A stretch of DNA of 64,000 bases from Flavobacterium sp. MDT1-60 (GCF_014844035.1 NZ_CP062159.1:3534001-3598000), one strand, 5' to 3'. Numbered from the stretch's first letter, positions 9,139 through 17,967 are shown. Program-made: numbers and translations. The notes: generated by a model from the sequence alone, not told the origin.

Positions 9139-9318
9139 ATGGAATTCGAAGAAGAAAAGCATAATGGAAAAATTTCACCACAAAAGGCACAAAAAATGCT
9201 TAATGATGAAGGAATGGATGTTACTTTGGAGGAAGCTGCAGAAATTTTAAGCTTTCTAAAATTCATGGCAAACGCAGTAGTAAAGAAGTTTTTAAACGAA
9301 AAGGAAGAAAATTCTTGA
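9139..9318 (+). CDS. Small acidic/basic helical protein, 59 aa
   Basis: ATG at 9139 to TGA at 9316-9318 gives 59 residues beginning MEFEEEKHNGKISPQKAQKM and ending in a charged tail. The composition is strongly helical: a first helix around SPQKAQKMLNDEG, then LEEAAEILSFLKFMANAVVKKFL, which is amphipathic and may dimerise. Codon use is coding-like and no competing ORF is seen. The family was not recognised. Position after copy A of the dispersed repeat and a palindrome suggests a mobile-element or regulatory protein, but this is only context. Confidence 0.6.
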   Translation: MEFEEEKHNGKISPQKAQKMLNDEGMDVTLEEAAEILSFLKFMANAVVKKFLNEKEENS

Positions 9319-9671
9319 TCACGATAGTGCTATCACATTTAGAAAATGATGCACCATTTCATCATTACTTAAATCCTGCCCCGCGAATATCTGCTATTAT
9401 TAATTGTTATTCAACGGAGGTTAAAAATTGATTTATTACTCGTTATCAAATTGAAAAAAGACTTATTTATTAAGCTGTTAAATAAAATTCCATTATCTGC
9501 TTAGTTTTCATATTTGACAATTATAATATACGCTGAGGCACAAAGCTTAAGTTGTACTTCTGCAATTTGTATTTTTGCATGTAGGGTTTAGATAATAGCG
9601 AGAGCCGGATCTTATCTAATACAAAAGAGGTGTCTGGAACTTTACTGTTTTCATAACAGTACTAAATAAAA
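9319..9671. other. Gene-free stretch
   Basis: About 350 bp with no plausible ORF. I see nothing beyond short A/T tracts; the terminator hairpin closes it on the right. Confidence 0.5.
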
Positions 9672-9704
9672 AGAAAGCGTAATTATCTGATAATTACGCT
9701 TTCT
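9672..9704. terminator. Strong intrinsic hairpin
   Basis: AGAAAGCGTAATTAT, loop CTG, then its exact complement form a 15-bp perfect stem. Flanking A/T runs let it work on both strands; most naturally it terminates the GNAT gene to the right, which is read leftward. Confidence 0.75.
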
Positions 9705-9765
9705 TGCATATTAAATTACAGGAACCCGAATTAAATTACGGATCATGAATAATGGTATTTTAAAT

Positions 9766-10056
9766 TTATCTCTTCCAGACATCCTTATATTCATCGCTAT
9801 GTTTTTTGAATTGTGCATGTACATATGGACAAAGCGGTAAAACCATCAAATTGTTGGCACGTACATAAGAGATCATTTCTTCCAAAAGCTTTTTGGCATA
9901 TCCTCTTCCTTCTGCATCAGGCTCAACTGCTGTATGGTAAACGGTTAGTAAATCAGGTTTAATACTAATAATCATTTCACCTAGTTTTCTGTTGTCAACA
10001 TACAGATTAAAAGCCCCATGTTCTTTTTCATCTAATTCGAGTTTTATTGTTTCCAT
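9766..10056 (-). CDS. GNAT-family acetyltransferase (COG2388-like)
   Basis: A 96-residue mini-GNAT. The acetyl-CoA binding loop is visible as EGRGYAKKLLEEM (about 57-69), preceded by the TVYHTAVEP strand and followed by LCPYVHAQFKKH. The start was set at 10056 (METIKLELDEK) and not at an upstream ATG, because the broken paralogue at 38030 begins at the same residue (MEIIKLELDEK). The substrate is unknown. It is the last gene of a leftward series with a prolyl-iminopeptidase-like hydrolase and a ring-cleaving dioxygenase. Confidence 0.8.
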   Translation of the reverse strand: METIKLELDEKEHGAFNLYVDNRKLGEMIISIKPDLLTVYHTAVEPDAEGRGYAKKLLEEMISYVRANNLMVLPLCPYVHAQFKKHSDEYKDVWKR

Positions 10057-10116
10057 ATTTATTAAAATAGTATTAGGGTACAACTAATTTTCAAGGCTTA
10101 ATATCTCTACAACCTT

Positions 10117-11163
10117 TTATTTACTATTATGATCTGTATCTTTTAAAAATTTAATTAAACCTTTCATGTAGGTTTGCTGATCATCATACATACTCATATG
10201 GCTTCCTTTGTCACAAAACAAATAGGTGCCATTTTTAACCTGCGTCGCTATCCATTTCATATGTTCCGGATCCATTGTGTCGTATTTTGAACCAATAGAT
10301 AATGTTGGTACTGTAATTTTAGGAAGTTCTTTTGTAACATCCCATTTTTCAAGTTTACCTGAAAGACCAAATTCACTTGGTCCCTGCATCGTAACGTACA
10401 ACGACTGGTTGATTTTACTAAATGCACGATTAACTGGTTCCGGCCAAAGGCTTGCATCTAAACGTAAAATATGTTTCGAATAAAAATTAGGCACAAGCAG
10501 CTCCATATATTCCGGATTTTCAAAATCTTTATTTTTTTCAATTTCCCTGATTCTGGCTAAAACTTTTGGATCTAATTGCTTTGCCAGTACTTCTCTGGCA
10601 TACTTATCATATTCCGGAGCACTCATCATCATATTTGAGATAATAAGACCTTTTATATTTTGTTGATATTTAAGGGCATATTGTGCTGCTAAAATCCCAC
10701 CCCACGAGTGGCCTAATACATAAAAATTATCCTTGTCCAGTTTTAGTGCCTGACGTACCTGCTCAATTTCTTCTACAAAACGGGGTAAATCCCAAAGTGC
10801 AGGATCATTAGGATTATCAGAATTACCTGTTCCTAACTGATCATAATAAATAAATTCAATCCCTTCTGCCGGCAAAAAACTTTCCATACATTCAAAATAT
10901 TCGTGTGTAGCTCCCGGCCCTCCGTTAAGTAATAATAACTTAATCTTTGGGTTATTTCCAATTCTCTTTGTCCAGACATTAAATTTACCCTTTGGTGTAG
11001 TAATTTGTACCACCTTTACACCACCTGCTTTAATACCAGAAGTGGTGTCTGTCAGATACGTACTAACATTCGTGTTTTTATTTTCTAATTTGTTTTCTTT
11101 ATTACATGCATTTAAAAAAAATGCAGCTAAGGCCAGTAAAAAAATGTTTTTGTAAGCGATCAT
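10117..11163 (-). CDS. Proline iminopeptidase-like alpha/beta hydrolase, lipoprotein
   Basis: A 348-residue S33-type hydrolase. The N-terminus is a lipoprotein signal ending in FLNAC (Cys20), so it is expected on the cell envelope. GGPG (81-84) is the oxyanion loop, normally HGGPG in prolyl iminopeptidases. The nucleophile elbow is GHSWGG (Ser153), and a late Asp (SKYDTMDPEH) and His (KGSHMSMY) complete the triad. It may release N-terminal proline or act on another small amide or ester. It lies 38 bp downstream of the ring-cleaving dioxygenase gene on the same strand, so they are probably cotranscribed. Confidence 0.82.
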   Translation of the reverse strand: MIAYKNIFLLALAAFFLNACNKENKLENKNTNVSTYLTDTTSGIKAGGVKVVQITTPKGKFNVWTKRIGNNPKIKLLLLNGGPGATHEYFECMESFLPAEGIEFIYYDQLGTGNSDNPNDPALWDLPRFVEEIEQVRQALKLDKDNFYVLGHSWGGILAAQYALKYQQNIKGLIISNMMMSAPEYDKYAREVLAKQLDPKVLARIREIEKNKDFENPEYMELLVPNFYSKHILRLDASLWPEPVNRAFSKINQSLYVTMQGPSEFGLSGKLEKWDVTKELPKITVPTLSIGSKYDTMDPEHMKWIATQVKNGTYLFCDKGSHMSMYDDQQTYMKGLIKFLKDTDHNSK

Positions 11164-11201
11164 GGGGATGTTTTAATTTATTTATGTTTCTCTAAAAATT
11201 C

Positions 11202-12140
11202 TTAATTAATTTTAACTAAATGTTTTTCAATACTGGATCTTTGAGATTCGTACTGCTCAGGAAGTTTCAAATTTTGACCTAATTCTTCTAAGCTTTCATC
11301 TACTGTGAATCCGGGATTATCTGTTGCGATTTCAAATAAAACTCCTCCCGGTTCTCTAAAATATAAAGAATGGAAATATTGTCTGTCTATTTGTGGTGTA
11401 ATTGACAATCCGTATGCTTCAATTTTTTCACGGAAGTGCATTAAAATTTCATCATTTTGTACACGGAAAGCAACGTGGTGAACAGATCCGTTGGCAACGA
11501 TACCCTTTTTTTCATCAGTCAGCTCCACTAAATCAACAATGGCAGCATTTTCTACAGCAGTTGTTGCGTAACGGTAGCGGTTTACGTCCTGATCTATCAA
11601 TTTGTAACCAAAAATTTCGGTTAAGACTCCGGCAGTTGCTTTTATATTGTTTAACGTCAAAGTAATGTTATGAAAACCTCTTGTGGCTACATCCTCTTTC
11701 ACTTCATCAGTTTCCCATGCTTTTCTTATATCTTCTGTTTTTGATTCGATTAACTCTAATTTTAAACCATCCGGATCGAGAAAAGTAAGGTATTTTTCTC
11801 CAAATTTTTCAGCTGGTTTATTATAAATTACGTTGTATTTCTCAAAACGTGCCTGCCAGAAATCAAGGCTTCCTTTTGGAACAGAATATCCAATTTCGGT
11901 AGCCATTCCTGAACCTTTTACGCCTTGCTGAATTCCTTCTCCCCAAGGAAAAAAAGTTAAGATGGTTCCTGCACTTCCTGTCTCATCGCCAAAGTAAAAA
12001 TGGTACGTTCCCGGATCGTCAAAATTCACCGTTTTTTTGATGAATCTTAAACCTAATATTTTTGAGTAAAAATTGAAATTACGCTTTGCATCACCTGCAA
12101 TTGCAGTGATATGATGCATACCTAAAATTTTATTTTCCAT
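11202..12140 (-). CDS. Ring-cleaving dioxygenase, VOC family (MhqO-like)
   Basis: A 312-residue protein with two tandem vicinal-oxygen-chelate modules. The first starts GMHHITAIAGD (about 7-17), with the metal-ligand His in MHHIT. The second has FHNITLTL and later VHHVAFRV, with the Glu ligand probable in GGVLFEIATD. The family includes hydroquinone/catechol-related MhqO/MhqE proteins that handle quinones and aromatic electrophiles. Upstream is a good TACCTTTG -7 box with a palindrome. A MhqD-like carboxylesterase is encoded at 38411, so the two usual partners are separated here. Confidence 0.82.
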   Translation of the reverse strand: MENKILGMHHITAIAGDAKRNFNFYSKILGLRFIKKTVNFDDPGTYHFYFGDETGSAGTILTFFPWGEGIQQGVKGSGMATEIGYSVPKGSLDFWQARFEKYNVIYNKPAEKFGEKYLTFLDPDGLKLELIESKTEDIRKAWETDEVKEDVATRGFHNITLTLNNIKATAGVLTEIFGYKLIDQDVNRYRYATTAVENAAIVDLVELTDEKKGIVANGSVHHVAFRVQNDEILMHFREKIEAYGLSITPQIDRQYFHSLYFREPGGVLFEIATDNPGFTVDESLEELGQNLKLPEQYESQRSSIEKHLVKIN

Positions 12141-12171
12141 GGTATTTATACATTAAATGGTTATTTCATTA

Positions 12172-12212
12172 CAAAGGTACTTCCCCTGATCCACACATCC
12201 ATTAATCTGGAT
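12172..12212 (-). promoter_or_regulatory. Promoter and candidate operator of the ring-cleaving dioxygenase gene
   Basis: On the minus strand TACCTTTG (12179-12172) matches the Bacteroidota TAnnTTTG -7 box. ATCCATTAATCTGGAT (12197-12212) is an inverted repeat with ATCCA/TGGAT arms lying about 18 nt upstream, over the -33 region, where a repressor would block the promoter. The repressor is not identified. Confidence 0.5.
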
Positions 12213-12306
12213 TAAGAAATAAAAATCATATTTTACGTCCATAACAGGCAAATAATGTTTTCACATTTTTGAAAAAATTTTAAATCTATTACTTAGTATT
12301 AGTATT

Positions 12307-12921
12307 TTACTTTTTTGAAAGAAGTGCCTCTAAATCTTTAATTTGCTGTTCAAGATCGCTAATATGTTTTTTTTGAAGATCAAAAACTTCTTTGATTTCC
12401 GCAACTGTATATCGCGGTGTGATATGCTGCGGGCAGTTCCAGTCATAGGCCTTAATTTTAAAAACCATCATTTGCTCGGGCTTAAACTTATAATCTTCAG
12501 GTTTTAATTTCTCATATAATTCACTATTGCCTTCAACATCTAAGACTTGAGCATCTGCATAAATTTTTAAGCGTGCCCTTTGAGGGTAAGAAACCATTAT
12601 AATGGCTACTTTAGGATTTTTTGAAATATTTCCCGCCGAAATATATTGCCGATTTCCAACAAAATCAACAATTCCGATCGTATTTGCATCTATAATTTTC
12701 ACAAAACCCTGCGGTCCGCCTCGATGTTGTATGTATGGAAATTCATTTTCACCATAAGAAGCCATATAAAAGCTGTCCTGACTTTCTATAAAAGCCATCT
12801 CCTGTTCGCTCAGTCCATCGGTATAGGACATTTTTTCCATTCGGGCATAGCTGCTCCGGCTTCCTTTTTTTTCCTGAATTTCTTTTATGGCGTCGCTGAA
12901 AGCTAGTTCTTGATAATTCAT
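12307..12921 (-). CDS. Pyridoxamine 5'-phosphate oxidase-family flavoprotein
   Basis: A 204-residue split-barrel protein. FYMASYGENEFPYIQHRGGPQGFVKII resembles the FMN-binding strand order of the PNPOx-like family, and NRQYISAGNISKNPKVAIIMV the following pair. The C-terminus ends in a coiled coil (KKHISDLEQQIKDLEALL). The start was set at 12921 (MNYQELAFSD); an upstream start at 12990 would overlap the GAPDH gene by 46 bp. It lies 23 bp after GAPDH as the last gene of a four-gene operon. It is probably an FMN-dependent reductase or flavin-binding stress protein, and the substrate is unknown. Confidence 0.78.
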   Translation of the reverse strand: MNYQELAFSDAIKEIQEKKGSRSSYARMEKMSYTDGLSEQEMAFIESQDSFYMASYGENEFPYIQHRGGPQGFVKIIDANTIGIVDFVGNRQYISAGNISKNPKVAIIMVSYPQRARLKIYADAQVLDVEGNSELYEKLKPEDYKFKPEQMMVFKIKAYDWNCPQHITPRYTVAEIKEVFDLQKKHISDLEQQIKDLEALLSKK

Positions 12922-12944
12922 CGCAAATTTCTTTTTTATTATAT

Positions 12945-13928
12945 TTAAAGCTCCTGAATCTGTCTGACCATTTGATTTGTAAATCCCCATTCATTATCGT
13001 ACCAAGCCATAACCTTCACTAAATCTCCATCTACCACTCTTGTCATTTCAAGATCAACAGTTGCTGCGTAAGTGCTTTTAATTATGTCGCTCGAAACCAA
13101 TTGCTCATGGCTGACTTCAACGACTTTATTGTAGCGGGGCGTTTGGGCTTCCTCGGTTAAAATCGCATTAATTTCTTCTACTGTAGTTGCTCTTTGAGTT
13201 ACGAAAGTAATATCAGATATTGAACCAATTGGTACCGGTACACGCACGGCAATACCATCAAATTTGCCAACAAACTCAGGTAATGCTTTTGTAACGGCTA
13301 CAGCTGCACCAGTAGCAGCAGGTGCTGAATTAAGTCCGGCTGCACGTCCCATTCTTGGTTCTTTTTTAGAGGGAGCATCAACTAAAGTCTGAGAAGCAGT
13401 ATACGCATGTGTCGTATTTAAAATTGCCTTTTTTATACCTATACGACGTCCCAGTATTTCTATGATTGGGCCAATATTATTCGTTGTACAGCTTCCGCAG
13501 GAAAAGATTTCTACTTTACCTTCCTCTGTATTTACACCATGTACAATAGTGGGAGTATCCTTTGTAGGACCAGAAATAACTACAAATTTAGCACCTGCCT
13601 GCAAATGCTTTTCTGCATCGGGTTTATTGGTAAAAAAACCCGTACTCTCTATTACAACATCAACACCGAGTGTTTTCCACGGAAGTTCTGACGGATCTTT
13701 TATTGTTGTATATGTAATTGCCTTTCCTTCAATAAAAATAGTATCGTCTCTAAACGATACCTCTTTTTCATATTTGCCGTAAATACTATCTCTCTGCAGT
13801 AAAAAGACAGCATTTTCTATACTCATCAGATCATTAATTCCGACTACCTCCTGATCAGGCGTGTCGGTAATAATTTTTAACGCTGCCCTGCCTATACGGC
13901 CAAAACCATTAATTGCAATTCTTTTCAT
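12945..13928 (-). CDS. Type I glyceraldehyde-3-phosphate dehydrogenase
   Basis: A 327-residue GAPDH. INGFGRIGR (7-15) is the NAD-binding loop, GSCTTN (145-150) has the catalytic Cys147, and His174 in TTHAYTASQ is the base. NEWGF near the C-terminus is the usual family signature. Its reaction is oxidation of glyceraldehyde-3-phosphate to 1,3-bisphosphoglycerate with NAD. The active-site flank CTTNNIGP, where glycolytic enzymes usually have CTTNCLAP, and the RAAGLNSAPAATGAA stretch suggest a paralogue and not the housekeeping enzyme. Operon partners are a TauE exporter, an alpha/beta hydrolase and a PNPOx protein, which points to a stress or redox role. Confidence 0.88.
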   Translation of the reverse strand: MKRIAINGFGRIGRAALKIITDTPDQEVVGINDLMSIENAVFLLQRDSIYGKYEKEVSFRDDTIFIEGKAITYTTIKDPSELPWKTLGVDVVIESTGFFTNKPDAEKHLQAGAKFVVISGPTKDTPTIVHGVNTEEGKVEIFSCGSCTTNNIGPIIEILGRRIGIKKAILNTTHAYTASQTLVDAPSKKEPRMGRAAGLNSAPAATGAAVAVTKALPEFVGKFDGIAVRVPVPIGSISDITFVTQRATTVEEINAILTEEAQTPRYNKVVEVSHEQLVSSDIIKSTYAATVDLEMTRVVDGDLVKVMAWYDNEWGFTNQMVRQIQEL

Positions 13929-13945
13929 GTTATAGTGTATTTAAT

Positions 13946-14704
13946 TTATAATAAGAAATATAAGGTGACCGTTGCTCCAATAACAATTGCATTTTTTTTT
14001 ACCCTTGCCATATTAATTTTTTCTTTGCATGCATTTCCTAAATGACCTCCCAAAACAGACCCCGTTATCATTACAAGCGCAAAAGGCCAAAAAATCAACC
14101 CTGAACAAATAAAAATAAGAATCGCTATTCCATTATTCGCTCCAACTAAAAACAACGCCAATCTTTCCAGAGTATCATTGCTTTTGATTCCGTAAAAACT
14201 GTACAGAATAAAAATGATCATTCCCATCCCTGCTCCAAAATATCCTCCATAGATACCTAATAAAAAAATCGGAATTAGTTTTGTATGCGAGTATTTAAAC
14301 TCTTTTCTGACCGCAAACTCCAAATTAAAATAATTCTGTATTCGATTATAAAAAGTAAAGAGAATCCAGGAACATAACAACAAATAAGGTGCAATACTTT
14401 CAAACACTTTATGTGAAAAGGCTATAAGCAGAAAAGCTCCTGTAACACCTCCCATAGCACAAGCTAAAACCATATAGCTGAAATGCCTTTTTGAAATTTC
14501 CCTTGTTTTTTTATTAGCTTTTGATGAAACAAGAAAACCTGATAAAAGAATTATGGTCGTAGTTGCAGTTCCTGTTACAGGCTGTATGCCTCTAAAAATC
14601 AAACTTGGAAAAATAATAAACCAGCCTCCTCCTATAGTTACATTCACAGCACCACCTATGATGGCCATTAAAAATAAAAAGAAAAGCTCAAAATAAGTAT
14701 CCAT
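13946..14704 (-). CDS. TauE/SafE-family membrane permease
   Basis: A 252-residue integral membrane protein with about eight hydrophobic segments. The N-terminal GGAVNVTIGGGWFIIFPSL and the mid-protein GIYGGYFGAGMGMIIF are the two glycine-rich repeats of the TauE/SafE (DUF81) fold, which exports sulfite or organosulfonates. The start was set at the internal ATG 14704 (MDTYFEL), which avoids overlap with the upstream hydrolase gene; an ATG at 14728 is possible. It is the second gene of the operon driven by the promoter at 15732-15804. The real substrate is not deducible. Confidence 0.82.
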   Translation of the reverse strand: MDTYFELFFLFLMAIIGGAVNVTIGGGWFIIFPSLIFRGIQPVTGTATTTIILLSGFLVSSKANKKTREISKRHFSYMVLACAMGGVTGAFLLIAFSHKVFESIAPYLLLCSWILFTFYNRIQNYFNLEFAVRKEFKYSHTKLIPIFLLGIYGGYFGAGMGMIIFILYSFYGIKSNDTLERLALFLVGANNGIAILIFICSGLIFWPFALVMITGSVLGGHLGNACKEKINMARVKKNAIVIGATVTLYFLL

Positions 14705-14709
14705 AATCG

Positions 14710-15567
14710 TTAAAAGTTTAAATACCAATATGATATTATTTCTTCTGCTATATCATTTCCAAATTCCTCAAGTGCAAAATGGCCGGTAGGATAAAATAAA
14801 AGTTTTGAATCAGCAAGGTCTCGCTGGAGCATTTGCGCCCCTTCCTTTTTAAATACTTCATCATTCTCTCCCCAAACAATCAAAGTAACGGGTTGCAGTT
14901 TTTTTAAAAAATCCTGCCATACAGGATAAAGTGCTACATTAGTACTATAATCCCTCTTTAATTCCATTTGAATCTCTTTAACTCCCTCCCGTTCCATTAA
15001 GAATTGATCTAAAAAATAGGTTTCCGCAGCTATATTTGAAATTTCCTGCGCTCCATTTGTATACTCCCATTTGGTATAATCCAATTCAAAAAACCTTTTA
15101 AGTTTACTATAGCTTTCAAAATCATCTTTTCTATATAATGCATTAACCTCTTTTAACACATCACCAACTCCTTCTGTATAAATATTTCCATTTTGAAAAA
15201 TAAGCATCTCGATCATTTCCGGACGTTTGATGAGTAACCGCATTAATATGGGTGCACCATAGTCAAATAGATAAAAACTCGCTTTAGTTATCTTTAACTT
15301 ATCCAGAAAATGGGTAACAATATTAGCGTAGTTTTCGAAAGTATAACTAAACGTTACCAAATTTGGAACATCACTGAAACCAAACGCAGGCAAATCAGGG
15401 GCAATAACATGAAAGTGTTTTGATAATTTAGGAATGATATTTCGAAACATGTGCGAGGAAGAAGGAAATCCATGAAGTAACAACAAAACAGGATTTCCAG
15501 AATCCCCGGCTTCGCGATAGGAAATTTTTATCGAATCTATACTTATAACCTTATAACTTATTTTCAT
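14710..15567 (-). CDS. Alpha/beta hydrolase, epoxide hydrolase/haloalkane dehalogenase type
   Basis: A 285-residue alpha/beta hydrolase with an Asp nucleophile. LLLHGFPSSSHMFRN (about 28-42) is the oxyanion loop, HVIAPDLPAFGFSD follows, and LFDYGAP (101-107) carries Asp102 where serine hydrolases have Ser. The C-terminal YPTGHFALEEFG gives the His. The fold suggests hydrolysis of an epoxide, halide or similar. The start was taken at 15567 (MKISYKV), since the close paralogue at 24714 begins equivalently (MKTSYHT). It is the first gene of the hydrolase-TauE-GAPDH-PNPOx operon. Confidence 0.82.
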   Translation of the reverse strand: MKISYKVISIDSIKISYREAGDSGNPVLLLLHGFPSSSHMFRNIIPKLSKHFHVIAPDLPAFGFSDVPNLVTFSYTFENYANIVTHFLDKLKITKASFYLFDYGAPILMRLLIKRPEMIEMLIFQNGNIYTEGVGDVLKEVNALYRKDDFESYSKLKRFFELDYTKWEYTNGAQEISNIAAETYFLDQFLMEREGVKEIQMELKRDYSTNVALYPVWQDFLKKLQPVTLIVWGENDEVFKKEGAQMLQRDLADSKLLFYPTGHFALEEFGNDIAEEIISYWYLNF

Positions 15568-15731
15568 TTCCTGCCTACTTCCAAAATCCATAATATTCTA
15601 AATTAAAAAGGTTTATAATATGTATCTGAAATTATTTCAGTTCCCGAGCCTCTTGTTAAACATCCAAATCGATTATATTGGAATTGGATATCTTTTTACT
15701 TTCAATACTATATTTAAGCATTTCTACACCA

Positions 15732-15804
15732 CAAACTTAGACATTGATTCCAATTGCATTTCTGTTATATTCTCACCAAAAATTATAAAAAATAAAGATA
15801 TTGG
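15732..15804 (-). promoter_or_regulatory. Shared-operator promoter 1 (hydrolase-TauE-GAPDH operon)
   Basis: In transcription direction ATCTT-N7-TATAA is followed after exactly 43 nt by TAAGTTTG (15739-15732), a perfect TAnnTTTG -7 box. The ~90 bp around it is nearly identical to promoter 4 at 25212-25284, including CAGAAATGCAATT between operator and box. No -33 TTTG is evident, consistent with activator dependence. Confidence 0.7.
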
Positions 15805-15975
15805 AGCAGAATGCTGCTTTGATAAACGGAAGCACGATCTTACACTAAAGGATCTGGCCGATCAGAAAACATCGTGATCTTCACTAAATAATTTTTAAAT
15901 AGTGTTCTTATAATGCAAAATGACTTCCGTTTAAATCTCTATTGTTTTTTAATCAGGTTATAATTCGTAAAATTA

Positions 15976-16491
15976 TTATGGCTTATAAACTTCCAATTCT
16001 ATCTCTATCATTAATTCCGGAAATGCTAATTCTTTTACACCAAGCCAGGACCCCGTGGGAAAATTTTTCTTGTAGATTTCTTTTCTGTATCCTGAGACTT
16101 CAAGAAATAACGGCATGTTGGTTGTGAAGATATTTTCCATCACTACATCGTCAAATGTGCAGTCATAATGTTTTAATATTTTATCCAAATCTGCATAGCA
16201 ATTTTTCATTTGTTGGGCTAAATCGCCTTTTGCGGCAGGTTTGCCTTGATCGTCAAAACTTACAGCTCCTGAAATCTTAATAGTATTCCCTATTTTTACT
16301 GCATGTGAATAACCATAAGCCTTTTCAACTTCTGGACGCAGTAAAAAATACTCCGGCTTTTCATTTAAAATAATTGATTGCTTTTTAGTTTCATCTTGGA
16401 ATTCTTTGTCCTTTTGACCACAACTTTGAATTGTAAATGCCAATCCAATACATATTGACATTAATTTTAATTTTTTAAATACGGTTTGCAT
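15976..16491 (-). CDS. RidA/YjgF-family lipoprotein
   Basis: A 171-residue protein with a lipoprotein signal ending IQSC (Cys24) and then a Rid domain. GNTIKISGAVSFDDQGKPA is the N-terminal sheet, MKNCYADLDKILKHYDCTFDDVVMENIFTT the central helix and strand, and FPTGSWLGVKELAFPELMIEIELEV the C-terminal signature. Cytoplasmic RidA deaminates reactive enamines and imines, but this copy is exported. The residue equivalent to the catalytic Arg is not obvious in FPTGSWLGV, so deaminase activity is uncertain. It is monocistronic and carries its own copy of the shared operator. Confidence 0.8.
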   Translation of the reverse strand: MQTVFKKLKLMSICIGLAFTIQSCGQKDKEFQDETKKQSIILNEKPEYFLLRPEVEKAYGYSHAVKIGNTIKISGAVSFDDQGKPAAKGDLAQQMKNCYADLDKILKHYDCTFDDVVMENIFTTNMPLFLEVSGYRKEIYKKNFPTGSWLGVKELAFPELMIEIELEVYKP

Positions 16492-16761
16492 AATGATAAT
16501 TTTTAATTGCGCCTACTTTATCAGGGTTTCAGCTTTCCCTTTTTCTATCTAATTCCTTTTCAGATGTAAAAATCCAAAGACGAATTCTATTCATGATTTT
16601 TTTTGACTCGTAAATACACTACTTTTTCTTATGAAACTCAGGCAGTGTAAATAATGAATATTACTAACACCTCTTCGTTTAACGATTAAGATTCTTTCCT
16701 TATAAATTGAGAAACCGGAATATAATAGAAGATTAAAAATTCGTCTATTTAGTTGCTGAAG

Positions 16762-16833
16762 CAAAATTATAACGAATGAATATTTCATTTTCTGTGAATA
16801 ATTTACTAAAGATTATAAAATACTAAGATTTAA
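16762..16833 (-). promoter_or_regulatory. Shared-operator promoter 2 (ridA-like gene)
   Basis: ATCTT-N7-TATAA, then 43 nt, then TAATTTTG (16769-16762) in transcription direction. GTAAATTATTCACAGAAA after the TATAA block closely matches promoter 5 (30648-30720). Confidence 0.7.
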
Positions 16834-17046
16834 TTTTTTTTAACCTTTCAGATTAGTAAACCTTATTTTTCTTTAGTAAATATGCACTGTGTAAGAAACT
16901 GAAATATAGTATTTTATTAAAAAAAAAGAAATTACAATTAAAGATGTGATAAGCATGTCTTGAAAAAAAATAAAAAAAAAATCAACCTTTTAAAATAGAT
17001 ACATTATTATTTTATCTGTTTTAAGTAGTTTAATATTAAAAACTCA
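16834..17046. other. Intergenic region before the first AraC gene
   Basis: AT-rich, with long A runs. CTTTAGTAAATATGCAC around 16870-16886 resembles the promoter 2 operator flank on the other strand, but no matching -7 box follows, so I do not call a promoter. Confidence 0.4.
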
Positions 17047-17967
17047 ATGGAAAAGCAAATACCCATATTTAATACGCTAAAAGAGCTTAGTGATTGGTTC
17101 GGACTGCCTTCAACTGAATTAGTAGACAATGATTTTATGCTTACAGAAATTGACCAATGGAATAAAAATAAATTACTCAATGCGCCAGATAATTATAAAG
17201 CTAATTTCTTTACGATATTTATAATTAATGAAGGTAGTGCAACACACCTTTATAATGATGAAGTAATAATATTAGAATCATCCAGTATATTTATAACTGG
17301 TCCCGGACACTATCGAAATTATAAGTTCGATCATTTAACTGAAGCTTATTTTATCTGCTTTACCGAAAAATTTCTTGCCAGCTATTGCTTTTATGATATA
17401 TATAAAGAATTTCCTTTTTTACTTTCTGAATCGTTTATTTATACAAAAGCAGACCCGGAAAACTACCTGATAATAAAGAACAACACAAACCAGATAAAAC
17501 AGGAAATTCAACGCAGTTTAGACCAAAAAATGATACTAATTGGTAATATGTTGGAATTTCTTCTTATTAAGATTAAAGAACTTTTTCAAAATCAATTACA
17601 CCGTATTATTGATAATAATAATTCAATAGTCAATATCTTTTATAAAGATTTAGAAAGCTACTTTAATGAAATAGTAGAAGGGAAAAAGCCAAAACAACTA
17701 GAAGCCAAAGATTTTGCAGATTTACAATTTTTAAATGAAGATTATTTTTCCAGTATAATTAAAACTAAAACGGGAAGAACCCCAACTGAATGGATTAATA
17801 GTAGACTTCTAAGTGAACTTAAACTGCTATTAACTGAAACATCTATGCCAATAGCAGAGATTGCTGACTTATTTCAATTTACCAACAGTCGTAATTTTAA
17901 CTTTTACTTTAAAAGGCAAACTACACTCACTCCCTCTTATTACAGGAAAAGTCTACATAGAAGTTAA
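17047..17967 (+). CDS. AraC-family transcription regulator (paralogue 1)
   Basis: 306 residues: an N-terminal ~190-residue cupin-like sensing domain (VIILESSSIFITGPGHYRNY, AYFICFTEKF) and a C-terminal AraC DNA-binding domain with two helix-turn-helix units. The second is MPIAEIADLFQFTNSRNFNFYFKRQTTLTPSYYR. It is the most divergent of the eight AraC paralogues; FYDIYKEFPFLLSESF aligns with ISIYKTFPFLLFERH of the 19193/40641/41616 group. It lies divergent from ridA and upstream of two more araC genes. The ligand is unknown. Confidence 0.85.
   Translation: MEKQIPIFNTLKELSDWFGLPSTELVDNDFMLTEIDQWNKNKLLNAPDNYKANFFTIFIINEGSATHLYNDEVIILESSSIFITGPGHYRNYKFDHLTEAYFICFTEKFLASYCFYDIYKEFPFLLSESFIYTKADPENYLIIKNNTNQIKQEIQRSLDQKMILIGNMLEFLLIKIKELFQNQLHRIIDNNNSIVNIFYKDLESYFNEIVEGKKPKQLEAKDFADLQFLNEDYFSSIIKTKTGRTPTEWINSRLLSELKLLLTETSMPIAEIADLFQFTNSRNFNFYFKRQTTLTPSYYRKSLHRS

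Noticed and set aside
15620..15877. 85-codon plus-strand ORF
   Set aside because: It covers promoter 1 and its conserved operator, and has no coding-like features; treated as chance.
16855..16900. Eighth shared-operator site on the plus strand before the AraC gene at 17047
   Set aside because: CTTTAGTAAAT matches the flank, but ATCTT-N7-TATAA and a TAnnTTTG box are missing.
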